From Bdellovibrionaceae bacterium UBA2339 (GTDB lineage: Bacteria; Bdellovibrionota; Bdellovibrionia; Bdellovibrionales; JAMPXM01): 64,000 nucleotides of DNA. Position 1 is the stretch's first letter. Each line of letters opens with the position of its first letter. Location of the stretch: NCBI GenBank assembly GCA_002344785.1, contig DDUL01000033.1, positions 62,001-126,000 of the forward strand. The letters run 5' to 3'. The position numbers were made by a program, and so were the translations under genes. The notes below the pieces were generated by a model. It ran no database searches. It saw nothing but the letters and a program-made list of their open reading frames with translations, and was not told where the DNA came from. This document shows, one piece after another, positions 16,059 to 23,859 of the stretch.

Positions 16059-16757
16059 TCACTTCAAGCGAACGGTTCGCTGCTCAATTCGCTTTTCGAG
16101 CTTGGGCGAAACGATCATTCGTTGAACATAGATACCCGGGACATGAATGTTTTCTGGATCGAGGGACCCAAGCGGAACAATTTCTTCGACTTCGACAACG
16201 GTGATTCGTCCCGCGGCGGCCATCATGGGATTGAAGTTCCGCGCTGTTTTGCGAAACACGAGATTACCAAAGGGATCAGCTTTCCAAGCACGAATGAGTG
16301 CAAAGTCGCCGGTGATGCCTTTTTCCATGACATAGTGTCGACCGTTGAACTCGCGAGTCTCTTTACCGTCTGCCACAATCGTACCGTAACCCGTGGGCGT
16401 GTAGAACGCCGGAATGCCGGCTCCACCTGCGCGAATTCGCTCGGCCAACGTGCCTTGTGGGCAAAACTCCAATTCCAGTTCGCCGCTAAGGAACTGCTTT
16501 TCAAAGGTCGCGTTTTCTCCAACGTAAGACGACAACATTTTTTTGATTTGCCGAGTGTGCAGCAAAAGCCCAAGGCCAAAGTCATCCACGCCAGCGTTAT
16601 TGGAGACACACGTCAGATTCCTCACGCCTGAATCGCGAAGCGCGAGAATCAAGTTTTCCGGAATTCCGCACAGCCCAAAGCCGCCGACCAAAATTGTCAT
16701 GCCATCTTTGACGCCATCAAGGGCAGCTTGAGCGGAAGGATAGAGTTTGTTTTTCAT
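16059..16757 (-). CDS. scoA: 3-oxoacid CoA-transferase subunit A
   Basis: This 232-residue alpha subunit partners the scoB product. The glycine-rich CoA-binding motif GGFGLCGIPENLI is at residues 24-36, and SNNAGVDDFGLGLLL, the PQGTLAERIRAGGAGIPAFYTPTGYGT stretch (about residues 113-140) and the NFNPMMAAAG segment are all standard for the family. Length is normal. A GAGG lies eight bases before the ATG. It sits between the thiolase (25 bases upstream) and scoB, so the three genes are probably one transcript. Confidence 0.93.
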   Translation of the reverse strand: MKNKLYPSAQAALDGVKDGMTILVGGFGLCGIPENLILALRDSGVRNLTCVSNNAGVDDFGLGLLLHTRQIKKMLSSYVGENATFEKQFLSGELELEFCPQGTLAERIRAGGAGIPAFYTPTGYGTIVADGKETREFNGRHYVMEKGITGDFALIRAWKADPFGNLVFRKTARNFNPMMAAAGRITVVEVEEIVPLGSLDPENIHVPGIYVQRMIVSPKLEKRIEQRTVRLK

Positions 16758-16782
16758 CGATGTGTCCTCGTTTTGACTTCAA

Positions 16783-17967
16783 TCACACGCGTTCAATCAC
16801 CATCGCGACAGCTTCGCCTCCACCAATACAAAGAGTCGCCAAGCCGTAGCGCTTCTGATGCATGTGCAGGGCGTGAGTGAGTGTGGTGAGAATGCGAGCA
16901 CCTGATGCTCCAATGGGGTGTCCCAATGCGACGGCGCCACCATTCACATTGACTCGATCATGCGCCAATTTGAATTCCTTCATCGCCACCATGGTGACAG
17001 CCGCAAAGGCCTCGTTAATTTCAAAGAGGTCGATGTCGTTCATGCCAAGTCCTGCACGATCAACAGCCTTCTTCATGGCGCCGGCGGGAGCCGTTGTGAA
17101 CCATTTCGGGTCATGCGCATGCGTGGCATAAGAAACAATGCGAGCCAGCGGACGAGCCGAGGTCTCTTGCAGCATCTTCTCGCTCATGAGGACAACGGCG
17201 GCGGCGCCATCGTTAATCTTGGACGCATTCGCGGCCGTGACACTTCCAGCCTTATCGAAAGCAGGCTTGAGCGTCGGGACTTTGCTGAAATCCGTCTTTC
17301 CCGGCTCTTCATCTTGAGTGATTTGCATTGGACCCTTACGGCTCGCCACTTCCACCGCGACGATTTCATTTTTGAAATAGCCTTCGGCTTGGGCCTTTTG
17401 GGCCCGCTTGTAGGATTCAATCGCGAAAGCATCCTGTTGTTCGCGTGTGAAGGAGTTCTCCTTCACGCACAGCTCGGCCGCCATTCCCATATGCCAATTG
17501 GAGTAGGGATCCCAAAGTCCATCATTCAGCATCGAGTCCGTCAGCTCGGTGTGCCCCATGCGAAATCCAGATCGAGATTTCGTGAGCAGATGTGGCGCGA
17601 GCGTCATATTTTCTTGGCCACCGGCTACGGCAAGATCCACGTCGCCGAGACGAATGTGATCTGCGGCCAACATCACCGCCATAAGGCCTGAGCCGCAGAC
17701 TTTGTTGATCGTGAGACACGGAACACTTTGCGGGAGTTCAGCGTAGAGAGCGGCTTGGCGCGCCGGAGCTTGGCCGACGCCCGCCGTCAAAACTTCACCC
17801 ATAATGACTTCTTGAACACGCGCCGCGAGCTTTTCGCGATCGCCGCTTCGGGCCAACGCCTCGCGGATCGCCATCGCGCCCAAGCGTGGAGCTGGTAGAT
17901 CACTGAATCCGCCTTGAAACGAGGCGATGGGAGTGCGGACGGCCGATGTCAAAAAGACCTTATTCAT
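16783..17967 (-). CDS. atoB: Acetyl-CoA C-acetyltransferase (thiolase)
   Basis: This 394-residue biosynthetic-type thiolase condenses two acetyl-CoA to acetoacetyl-CoA or runs in reverse. The nucleophilic cysteine is in NKVCGSGLMAVM near residue 89. The catalytic histidine is in ALGHPIGASGARI near residue 350, and the second cysteine in LCIGGGEAVAM near residue 380. NEAFAAVTM is also present. Length is typical of AtoB/PhaA enzymes. A textbook AGGAGGA ribosome site precedes the ATG. It leads the operon with scoA and scoB, which suggests acetoacetate metabolism over polyhydroxybutyrate synthesis, since no phaB or phaC lies nearby. The symbol is by function; phaA or thlA would fit equally well. 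Confidence 0.93.
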   Translation of the reverse strand: MNKVFLTSAVRTPIASFQGGFSDLPAPRLGAMAIREALARSGDREKLAARVQEVIMGEVLTAGVGQAPARQAALYAELPQSVPCLTINKVCGSGLMAVMLAADHIRLGDVDLAVAGGQENMTLAPHLLTKSRSGFRMGHTELTDSMLNDGLWDPYSNWHMGMAAELCVKENSFTREQQDAFAIESYKRAQKAQAEGYFKNEIVAVEVASRKGPMQITQDEEPGKTDFSKVPTLKPAFDKAGSVTAANASKINDGAAAVVLMSEKMLQETSARPLARIVSYATHAHDPKWFTTAPAGAMKKAVDRAGLGMNDIDLFEINEAFAAVTMVAMKEFKLAHDRVNVNGGAVALGHPIGASGARILTTLTHALHMHQKRYGLATLCIGGGEAVAMVIERV

Positions 17968-18186
17968 TGAGCTTCCTCCTAGTCAGTCGCAAACTCTAGT
18001 CGACGGTTCATGAGAGAATGAGAGGAACGCGATCGAGTCAACCTCCAGTGCGGGCCGCCTAGAGCCTCGGAGCGAATTGATCGCCTCCACCTTGAATGGC
18101 CTTCATGGAATTTCGTGCCTCGGCCAGCGCGCCATGGCTAAGATGAAGTGTTCAAGATCCAAAATCAAAGTCGCGAGGTCGATACA

Positions 18187-19332
18187 GTGTCGAATCTGGA
18201 AAAACTAAATTGCTTGAACCCTTCAGCTCGTTCTGGAGCATTCACTCTGGTGGGCGTGTTGGTGTTGTTAGCCCAATTCTTGATCATTGATATCATTGAT
18301 ATCATTGATATCAATGATCGCGATGTGGCTCATGCCAATCCAGCTCGTGAAGCCACCCGCGAACTGCGTTTTAAAGATCAGCCGCTGGAACTACAGGCCA
18401 ATGATCGCCTCATCGTTCAGATCCCTCGCGGCAGTGTGCGACTCATTCCCATTGCCGCCGGCGGTACATCGCTGCTCAAGGCGCGTAAAACTCTGAGCGT
18501 GAGCCAACCTCCAGCAGCGCTGCTTTCGGCTTTTGACAATTTGCAGATTCAAGTGAAACGCGAAGCCGGAATTCTCATGATCGAGTCCAAAGGCCCTGAG
18601 ACGCGTAGTGCATGGCTCTCAGCGATCGGCGGCAAGGCCCCCGAACTCCACCTCGAAATTCACGTGCCCGCGCTCTCTTCTGAGGTGCATCTGCATTCAG
18701 GTTCCGTGCAAGCGCAAAATTGGAAAGCCGACTTGCGGGTCACAATCGTCGAAGGAAGTCTTCGTGTGCAACAAAGTGTCGGACAGCTCGACGCCTTTGT
18801 TTCGCGAGGTGAGGCGAGAATTGAGAACCATAAAGGTCAAGTGCAGCTTGAATCACATGCTGCGAAAATCGGGATTCAAAACTTAGATGGCGATTTGCGC
18901 ATTGGCAATTTTGCTGGCGAATCGAATCTGCAACAGATCAAAGGCCAAGTCGTCGTTCGACATAATTCGGGAACTCTCCAAATCCAAAAACTCAACGGAG
19001 CCTTGGACTTCGATTCCGACCGTGGTCAGGTCAATGCTCAAGGCATCGAGGGGCAAGTCAAAGGCTACGCCGCCGATGGCCAAATCCAGCTCGGCCTGGC
19101 TGGCGAGGCTGATGTGAAATTGGAAACCCTCGAGGCCGGCGTGCAAATCTCAGCGGCGAAAGGCATGGGATACTCGCTCCGGATGAATTCGACGGAGGGG
19201 CAGATTGTCGCGCCTGCAGGCGTTGAAGTCAGTCGCGGGACAGGGCCGAAGTCAGCTCAGGGGCGACTTCCAGGCGTCGCGAAAGGTCAAATTGTGGTGC
19301 GAACTCAACGAGGCACAATTCGAGTTCGTTGA
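18187..19332 (+). CDS. Exported beta-strand repeat protein (DUF4097-like)
   Basis: This is an exported protein of about 381 residues. A hydrophobic N-terminal segment (FTLVGVLVLLAQFLI) runs into an IDI/IID repeat and ends at a possible cleavage site DVAHA|NPAR. From about residue 105 on, short beta strands repeat with a period near 20 residues (LRIGNFAGESNLQQIKGQ, then LQIQKLNGALDFDSDRGQ). This is the look of DUF4097/DUF4098 beta-solenoid proteins. The GTG at 18187 is chosen because GAGG lies eight bases before it; a GTG at 18148 is in frame but lacks a site. Function is unknown; many relatives are envelope proteins. The signal region contains a perfect 9-base tandem repeat, described separately. 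It is transcribed away from the thiolase operon. Confidence 0.75.
   Translation: MSNLEKLNCLNPSARSGAFTLVGVLVLLAQFLIIDIIDIIDINDRDVAHANPAREATRELRFKDQPLELQANDRLIVQIPRGSVRLIPIAAGGTSLLKARKTLSVSQPPAALLSAFDNLQIQVKREAGILMIESKGPETRSAWLSAIGGKAPELHLEIHVPALSSEVHLHSGSVQAQNWKADLRVTIVEGSLRVQQSVGQLDAFVSRGEARIENHKGQVQLESHAAKIGIQNLDGDLRIGNFAGESNLQQIKGQVVVRHNSGTLQIQKLNGALDFDSDRGQVNAQGIEGQVKGYAADGQIQLGLAGEADVKLETLEAGVQISAAKGMGYSLRMNSTEGQIVAPAGVEVSRGTGPKSAQGRLPGVAKGQIVVRTQRGTIRVR
18283..18318 (+). repeat. 9-base tandem repeat ending in an 18-base palindrome
   Basis: ATCATTGAT occurs three times head to tail (18283-18291, 18292-18300, 18301-18309), followed by its inverse ATCAATGAT (18310-18318). The last two units form a perfect 18-base palindrome. 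The repeat is in frame in the signal-peptide region of an exported protein and encodes IID units, placing aspartates in a hydrophobic segment. Because the unit is a multiple of three, copy-number change would alter length without a frameshift. Confidence 0.9.
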
Positions 19333-19419
19333 TTTCAAATCAGCCGCCGCGTGAGTTTTGTTCGCTGGGCGGCGAAGAGCTTTTGACAAAGCTCAAGGGG
19401 GCTGAGATTTTCGGTCCCT

Positions 19420-20271
19420 ATGAGCAAAGCCAGTAAGTCGTCATCGTCCAATAAATCCGGCAAATCCAGCGCGACATCCAAGGGTAAGGCCGTCAAGGCA
19501 AAGCCCGTCAAGGCGTCCGCTAAATCGAGTCCTGCCAAAGCCAAGGCATCCGCCAAGCCCAGTGCCGCCACAAAGGCTAAACCCGCAAAGGGAAGCCCAA
19601 AGGCCAGCGCCGCTAAAGCGACGAAGCCGACAGGTAAGACCCCCGCGAAGGTGCCGGCCGGTAAAGGCAAGGCGATTGAGGCTTCTGGAAAGAAGGCCAT
19701 CAAGGCGGTCGTCACTGGCAAAAAAATCGAAGCGAAAAAGCCTGAGACCGCCGCTCCTAAGGCTGCAAAAGGTGGGAAAGAGTCGACTAAAACTGCAGCA
19801 CAAGTGTCGAAGCCTGTTGCTGAAACCAAGCTCCAGCCGCCTCCGGGTCAGAGTTTGGAAGAGATGCTGGCCGAGGCCGAGTCCGCTGAAGAGCTTGTCA
19901 TCACGGATGCCGACGGTCGGAGATTTTGTCGAATTCGAGATTGCGATCAGCTAGCGCAAAGCGACGCTTACTGCCGCTTTCATTACATTCAACTTTGGAA
20001 ACACATCCAAGGTCGACGATCCATACTTTCGGAAGGCAAACTCGAAAGATACATCGAGGAATTGACGGCTCGTTACCCCGATAAGTTTCTCGAGATTTTG
20101 CGCAAAGATCTTCGCGTCGAGAAGGACTTCCTTGCGGCTATTGCCGAGCTTGAAATCGACGAGTCGGCTGTCGAGGCTGAATTCGAAGAGGATGAGAATC
20201 AAAGTGATCTTTACGAGGTTCAGCGTATGTCTGACGCTGGTACCGAGAGAGCTGAGGACGATAGCTTCTAA
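19420..20271 (+). CDS. Histone-H1-like Lys/Ala tail joined to Cys/His mini-domain
   Basis: This 283-residue protein has two clearly different parts. Residues 1-130 are almost entirely Lys, Ala, Ser and Pro (KAKASAKPSAATKAK), like the tails of histone H1 and bacterial histone-like proteins, so non-specific nucleic acid binding is likely. Residues about 155-240 form a compact acidic domain with FCRIRDCDQ, then AYCRFHY, a C-x4-C-x9-C-x2-H spacing that could bind one zinc. A helical segment follows (LERYIEELTARYPDKFLEIL). The tail end is acidic (EAEFEEDENQ). I do not recognise the second domain. The gene stands alone, ends in a strong terminator and is convergent with the next gene. It could be a nucleoid- or RNA-associated protein; this is inference from composition. 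Confidence 0.75.
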   Translation: MSKASKSSSSNKSGKSSATSKGKAVKAKPVKASAKSSPAKAKASAKPSAATKAKPAKGSPKASAAKATKPTGKTPAKVPAGKGKAIEASGKKAIKAVVTGKKIEAKKPETAAPKAAKGGKESTKTAAQVSKPVAETKLQPPPGQSLEEMLAEAESAEELVITDADGRRFCRIRDCDQLAQSDAYCRFHYIQLWKHIQGRRSILSEGKLERYIEELTARYPDKFLEILRKDLRVEKDFLAAIAELEIDESAVEAEFEEDENQSDLYEVQRMSDAGTERAEDDSF

Positions 20272-20308
20272 AGCCTCAGTTCGAGTTCAAAATCGAGTTG
20301 AAACATCA

Positions 20309-20340
20309 AAAAAACCCCTGAGATCCTCAGGGGTTTTTTA
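20309..20340. terminator. Bidirectional intrinsic terminator
   Basis: An 8-base-pair stem CCCCTGAG/CTCAGGGG (20316-20323 with 20327-20334) has a three-base loop, seven A on its left and six T on its right. It can therefore end transcripts from both sides. It lies between the convergent genes at 19420-20271 and 20435-21016. Confidence 0.93.
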
Positions 20341-20434
20341 GTATCGAGCGTTTGAGTTACATAATACTTTTTTAGCGAAAGTAGTCGCTCGGAGATTCGG
20401 CTCGGCTACGAATCAATAGTTGATTCGATTTCGA

Positions 20435-21016
20435 TCAATGTTCGACGGGTCGGAAGCGCCCGGCGCGAATGGCTTGAGAGACTTGCTCGGCGAGTTCGGG
20501 ATCGACCTCGGCACGCACCAAGGCATCTTGAGATGTCTCAGGCTGCACATCGGATTCGTTGTAAAGCGCGCTGCCACCAAGGCCCAACAGGCGATCGGCC
20601 TCGGCCTCCAGGGCTGTATTGGCCGTTGAATATTTCAAATAGACAGGATGGCCATCGAATTCATGCTCTTCCCAGCGCAGTGGGTACTCGATCTCTTCGC
20701 CTTCATCTTCGCGAAGATGTTCAAAGTGAGACTCAAACACGGCGCCCAGCACATCGATGGCAAAAAACAATTTATCCATCGCCTTTTCGTTGGGCGAATG
20801 GTCGACGGATACTTCAAAGTTGGTTTGCTTCAGCCGGCCCTTTTGAAGGTAGCCGATTTGCAGCAGAATCTCGTCGGCGTAAATGCGACCCTGCACCAAA
20901 AATTCGCCAGCCTCAGACTCATCACGAAAATTTTGAGCAAAGACTTGGGCCGCCTTTTGACTGAACTCAGGAGGCAAGCCTGTCCAAGATTTCGATGTAC
21001 TCAAACGTGGCTGCAC
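20435..21016 (-). CDS. Hypothetical acidic protein
   Basis: This is a soluble, acidic 193-residue protein of unknown function. The start is GTG at 21016, five bases after a perfect GGAGG; an in-frame TTG at 21064 has no ribosome site. There is no signal peptide or membrane segment. Visible pieces are a central mixed alpha/beta region (FLVQGRIYADEILLQIGYL, then LKQTNFEVSVD) with a helix (AMDKLFFAIDVLGAVF), and an acidic, Ala/Glu-rich C-terminus that ends in a basic AGRFRPVEH. I recognise no domain. The gene stands alone: the terminator at 20309-20340 closes it, and miaB diverges upstream. The coding bias and good ribosome site support a real gene. Confidence 0.65.
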   Translation of the reverse strand: MQPRLSTSKSWTGLPPEFSQKAAQVFAQNFRDESEAGEFLVQGRIYADEILLQIGYLQKGRLKQTNFEVSVDHSPNEKAMDKLFFAIDVLGAVFESHFEHLREDEGEEIEYPLRWEEHEFDGHPVYLKYSTANTALEAEADRLLGLGGSALYNESDVQPETSQDALVRAEVDPELAEQVSQAIRAGRFRPVEH

Positions 21017-21270
21017 AGGGACCTCCAGTGTCGAAAACCAAGTCACGCGTGGATTACCGCACAATGCTCAAATGCTTTCGCGAGCAATGAGGCGGCTCCT
21101 AAGCCCATCGATCCATCACGTCCAAAATGACACGCTCATCGACATGCGGCTTCGAAGAAGGGCGGCAAGTACGAAACTCGCGGGTCATGATCCGGCAGTT
21201 TCATTGACTGCGGCTTTGGCGAGGCAATATAACCTGTCGGATTCACGATCGCAATGCGGAGCGTTCATAG

Positions 21271-22623
21271 GTGTTAAATCAGAACTTGGGTCAGGGTCGG
21301 GGCGTCTATATCTCAACCTATGGCTGTCAGATGAACGTTAATGACACTGAGAGGATGCTCAGCCTCTTAGAAATGGTGAATTTTGTACCTGTCGAGTCTC
21401 CTGACAGAGCCGATCTGATCATCCTGAACTCTTGCTCAGTCCGCGAGAAACCCGTTCATAAAATTCACTCCGAGGTGGGTCGATATCGCGAACTCAAAGA
21501 GAAGAATTCGTCGCTCAAAATCGGTGTGGGCGGCTGCGTGGCTCAGCAGGAAAAAGACAAGCTCCTTAAAGACATTCCGCTTTTGGACTTTGTCTTTGGC
21601 ACCGACGCCATCGATCAACTCCCAGAGCTTGTGGCGCGAGCCTACCTCAGCGGCGAAAAACAAGTGTCCGCTCGTTTCGAGCATGATCGACCTTATAGCG
21701 TCGAAACCATGGTTCGTAATCCTGGCATATCCGTTTTCGTCAACATCATGAAGGGCTGCGACAATTTCTGCACCTTTTGTGTCGTGCCCTACACGCGTGG
21801 TCGCGAGCGATCGAGAGATCTCAGCGAACTCGTCCAGGACATTCGGGCGTTGACTGCTCGAGGTGTGAAGGAAGTGACGCTACTGGGGCAGAATGTGAAC
21901 TCCTATAAGAGTCAGGGTGGAGAAAATTTCGCCCAGCTGCTGAAGGTGATCGCGGAAGATACGGACATTGAGCGAATTCGATACACGACTTCACACCCCA
22001 AGGACTTCAATCAAGAGCTTGTCGATATTTCGGCGCGCTATCGCTCGAAAATTTGCGACTACATTCACTTGCCGGCGCAAAGCGGGAATTCGGAAGTTCT
22101 GCAGCGAATGAATCGCGGTTACACGCGTGAAGAGTATCTCGACAAAGTGACGATGATTCGCCAGGGAATTCCTGGTGTCGTGTTGTCGACGGATCTGATT
22201 GTCGGCTTTCCGGGAGAAACTGAGGCGCAATTTGAAGACACGCGAACGCTCGTGGAACAAGTGCGCTACGATAATATCTACGCTTTCAACTACAGCCCGC
22301 GTCCATTCACCAAGGCGGCCCGTTGGCCCGATCAGCTGCCACCTGAGGAAAAGCAACGGCGACTTGATATTCTTTTGAAACTCCAGCGCGAAATCGCTTT
22401 CGATCTGGCGAAGCATGACGATGGTCAAGTGTTTGACGTTTTGTTCGAACGTGAAACTGACCTCAAGGGCCAGATCCAAGGGCGAACAACAAAAAACAAA
22501 ATTGTATTTGTCGACTCCGACCCTACGATCATTGGCCAAACACTTCCTGTCCGCATCCTCAAAGCCTTTCCCAATGTTCTACGAGGAGAGGTGATGCCAA
22601 GTCCGAGCGAGGTCATGGCGTGA
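21271..22623 (+). CDS. miaB: tRNA-2-methylthio-N6-isopentenyladenosine synthase MiaB
   Basis: This 450-residue radical-SAM methylthiotransferase adds the 2-methylthio group to i6A37 of tRNAs reading U-starting codons. The N-terminal UPF0004 domain has the three auxiliary-cluster cysteines in STYGCQMN, NSCSVREKP and GGCVAQQE. The radical-SAM CxxxCxxC is GCDNFCTFC near residue 160, followed by VPYTRGRERSR, a MiaB hallmark. A C-terminal TRAM-like domain (about residues 385-445) is present. Length is normal. The GTG start at 21271 is the natural family start. It overlaps the DUF151 gene by four bases (GTGA), a miaB-DUF151 pairing known in deltaproteobacteria, and probably leads an operon reaching guaA. 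Confidence 0.96.
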   Translation: MLNQNLGQGRGVYISTYGCQMNVNDTERMLSLLEMVNFVPVESPDRADLIILNSCSVREKPVHKIHSEVGRYRELKEKNSSLKIGVGGCVAQQEKDKLLKDIPLLDFVFGTDAIDQLPELVARAYLSGEKQVSARFEHDRPYSVETMVRNPGISVFVNIMKGCDNFCTFCVVPYTRGRERSRDLSELVQDIRALTARGVKEVTLLGQNVNSYKSQGGENFAQLLKVIAEDTDIERIRYTTSHPKDFNQELVDISARYRSKICDYIHLPAQSGNSEVLQRMNRGYTREEYLDKVTMIRQGIPGVVLSTDLIVGFPGETEAQFEDTRTLVEQVRYDNIYAFNYSPRPFTKAARWPDQLPPEEKQRRLDILLKLQREIAFDLAKHDDGQVFDVLFERETDLKGQIQGRTTKNKIVFVDSDPTIIGQTLPVRILKAFPNVLRGEVMPSPSEVMA

Positions 22624-23291
22624 AGGGCGAATCGAACTCCGATCAAAATCGCAGAGAGCCACAAGGGACCTCGACGGCTAAGCGAACGCGTCGTCGCGTC
22701 GTCGCCGCCTCAGTCGATGTGAGCAAGGCGGAAACATGGGTGGAAGTGTTCCCGAGCGGGATCGTCTTGGCGCCTGGTTCAATTCGTCCGGTTTTGCTTT
22801 TGAAGACGGCGGATCAAGCGGAAGTCCTGCCGATTTGGATGGGTGGCTTGGATGCAGGTGTGAGTCTGAATCAACTGTCGCAAGGCGGGGAAGGATCGCC
22901 GCATGTTGGGCTCGTGGCGCTTTGTGAGCGTCTCGGAGTGACGGAAGTGAGATGTCAGATCGCCGAGCGAGTCGGGCATCATCAATATTGCAAAATTGAA
23001 TTTTCCTGTGCGTCGCCACTCACCGAGACTTGGCTGCGAGAAGGCTTAAGACTTCGCGTGGACGAAGCGATGAGCTTTTGTTTGGCACTTCGAGCTCGAT
23101 TCTTCAGTGAGAAGAACTTCATGCGGGACTGTCGGGTTCTCAACCAAGAGATTGAAACTCTTCAGGAAGGCCTCACGCAGGGTGAGTTCATGCAGGCTTT
23201 TCCCGAATTCGGCCTGAATCATGAAGAAAATGAAATGGACGACGAAAATGAGGGCGAAATGCTTGGCAAAAAGACTCGCTACATGATGTGA
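22620..23291 (+). CDS. Bifunctional nuclease (BFN/DUF151) family protein
   Basis: This is a 223-residue protein with a DUF151/BFN core at about residues 45-170 (LPIWMGGLDAGVSL, EVRCQIAERV, RVDEAMSFCLALRA). The typical family phrase LPIWIG is retained as LPIWMG. Members are implicated as nucleases in plants and are common but poorly studied in bacteria. Before the core is a basic segment (AKRTRRRVVAAS) and after it an acidic, Glu/Asp/Asn-rich tail. The start GTG overlaps the miaB stop, so expression is tied to miaB; an RNA-related role would fit that context but is not shown by the sequence. Confidence 0.87.
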   Translation: MKGESNSDQNRREPQGTSTAKRTRRRVVAASVDVSKAETWVEVFPSGIVLAPGSIRPVLLLKTADQAEVLPIWMGGLDAGVSLNQLSQGGEGSPHVGLVALCERLGVTEVRCQIAERVGHHQYCKIEFSCASPLTETWLREGLRLRVDEAMSFCLALRARFFSEKNFMRDCRVLNQEIETLQEGLTQGEFMQAFPEFGLNHEENEMDDENEGEMLGKKTRYMM

Positions 23292-23301
23292 TGCCAAAGG
23301 C

Positions 23302-23859
23302 ATGAAGCCTACCATCATGCCCCCGATCTTACTCCCCCTTCTGGGATATACTCCTGAAATTGGTTCTGGAACATTTGTCGCGCCTTCTGCCGCTTTGATT
23401 GGTGATGTGAAAGTCGGCAAGGATTGCTCGATTTGGTTTTCGAGCGTTTTGCGCGGAGACGTCGGCCCGATCAGCATTGGCGATGAGACCAACATTCAAG
23501 ACGGAAGCGTCATTCACGGCACTTACAAGAAGGCATTCGCGAGCATTGGCCGAAGAGTAACCATCGGGCATATGGTGATGCTGCATGGGTGTCAGATTGG
23601 CGACTTGTGCCTGATCGGAATGGGATCGACCATCATGGATGGAGCAAAGATCCCGTCGCGAAGCATTGTCGGCGCGGGGTCATTGGTGACTGAGGGCTTC
23701 AATTGGGCCGAAGAAGGTTGGTTGATTCTCGGGCGACCCGCTAAGGCGAAACGTAAACTGACCCCGGAAGAACTCGCCTTTCTCGATCAGTCTGCGGATA
23801 ATTATTTGCGCTATAAAGATTGGTACTTGAATCCTACTCGCTACGGAGCACGTCCATGA
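23302..23859 (+). CDS. Gamma-carbonic anhydrase family protein
   Basis: This 185-residue left-handed beta-helix protein of hexapeptide repeats (IGDVKVGKDCSIW, SISIGDETNIQDGS-type turns) resembles YrdA/PaaY/CaiE proteins. The three zinc histidines expected for gamma-carbonic anhydrases are present in VIHGTY, TIGHMVM and MLHGCQ. The C-terminal helix (SADNYLRYKDWYLN) that packs the trimer is intact. Many homologues have no measurable anhydrase activity, so only the family is secure. It lies 10 bases after the DUF151 gene and overlaps guaB by four bases (ATGA), so it is part of the same transcript. Confidence 0.9.
   Translation: MKPTIMPPILLPLLGYTPEIGSGTFVAPSAALIGDVKVGKDCSIWFSSVLRGDVGPISIGDETNIQDGSVIHGTYKKAFASIGRRVTIGHMVMLHGCQIGDLCLIGMGSTIMDGAKIPSRSIVGAGSLVTEGFNWAEEGWLILGRPAKAKRKLTPEELAFLDQSADNYLRYKDWYLNPTRYGARP

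Noticed and set aside
19335..19829. Ala/Leu/Phe-rich minus-strand frame resembling a membrane protein
   Set aside because: It is the antisense of the Lys/Ala-rich histone-like tail, which mechanically gives hydrophobic residues. No ribosome site.
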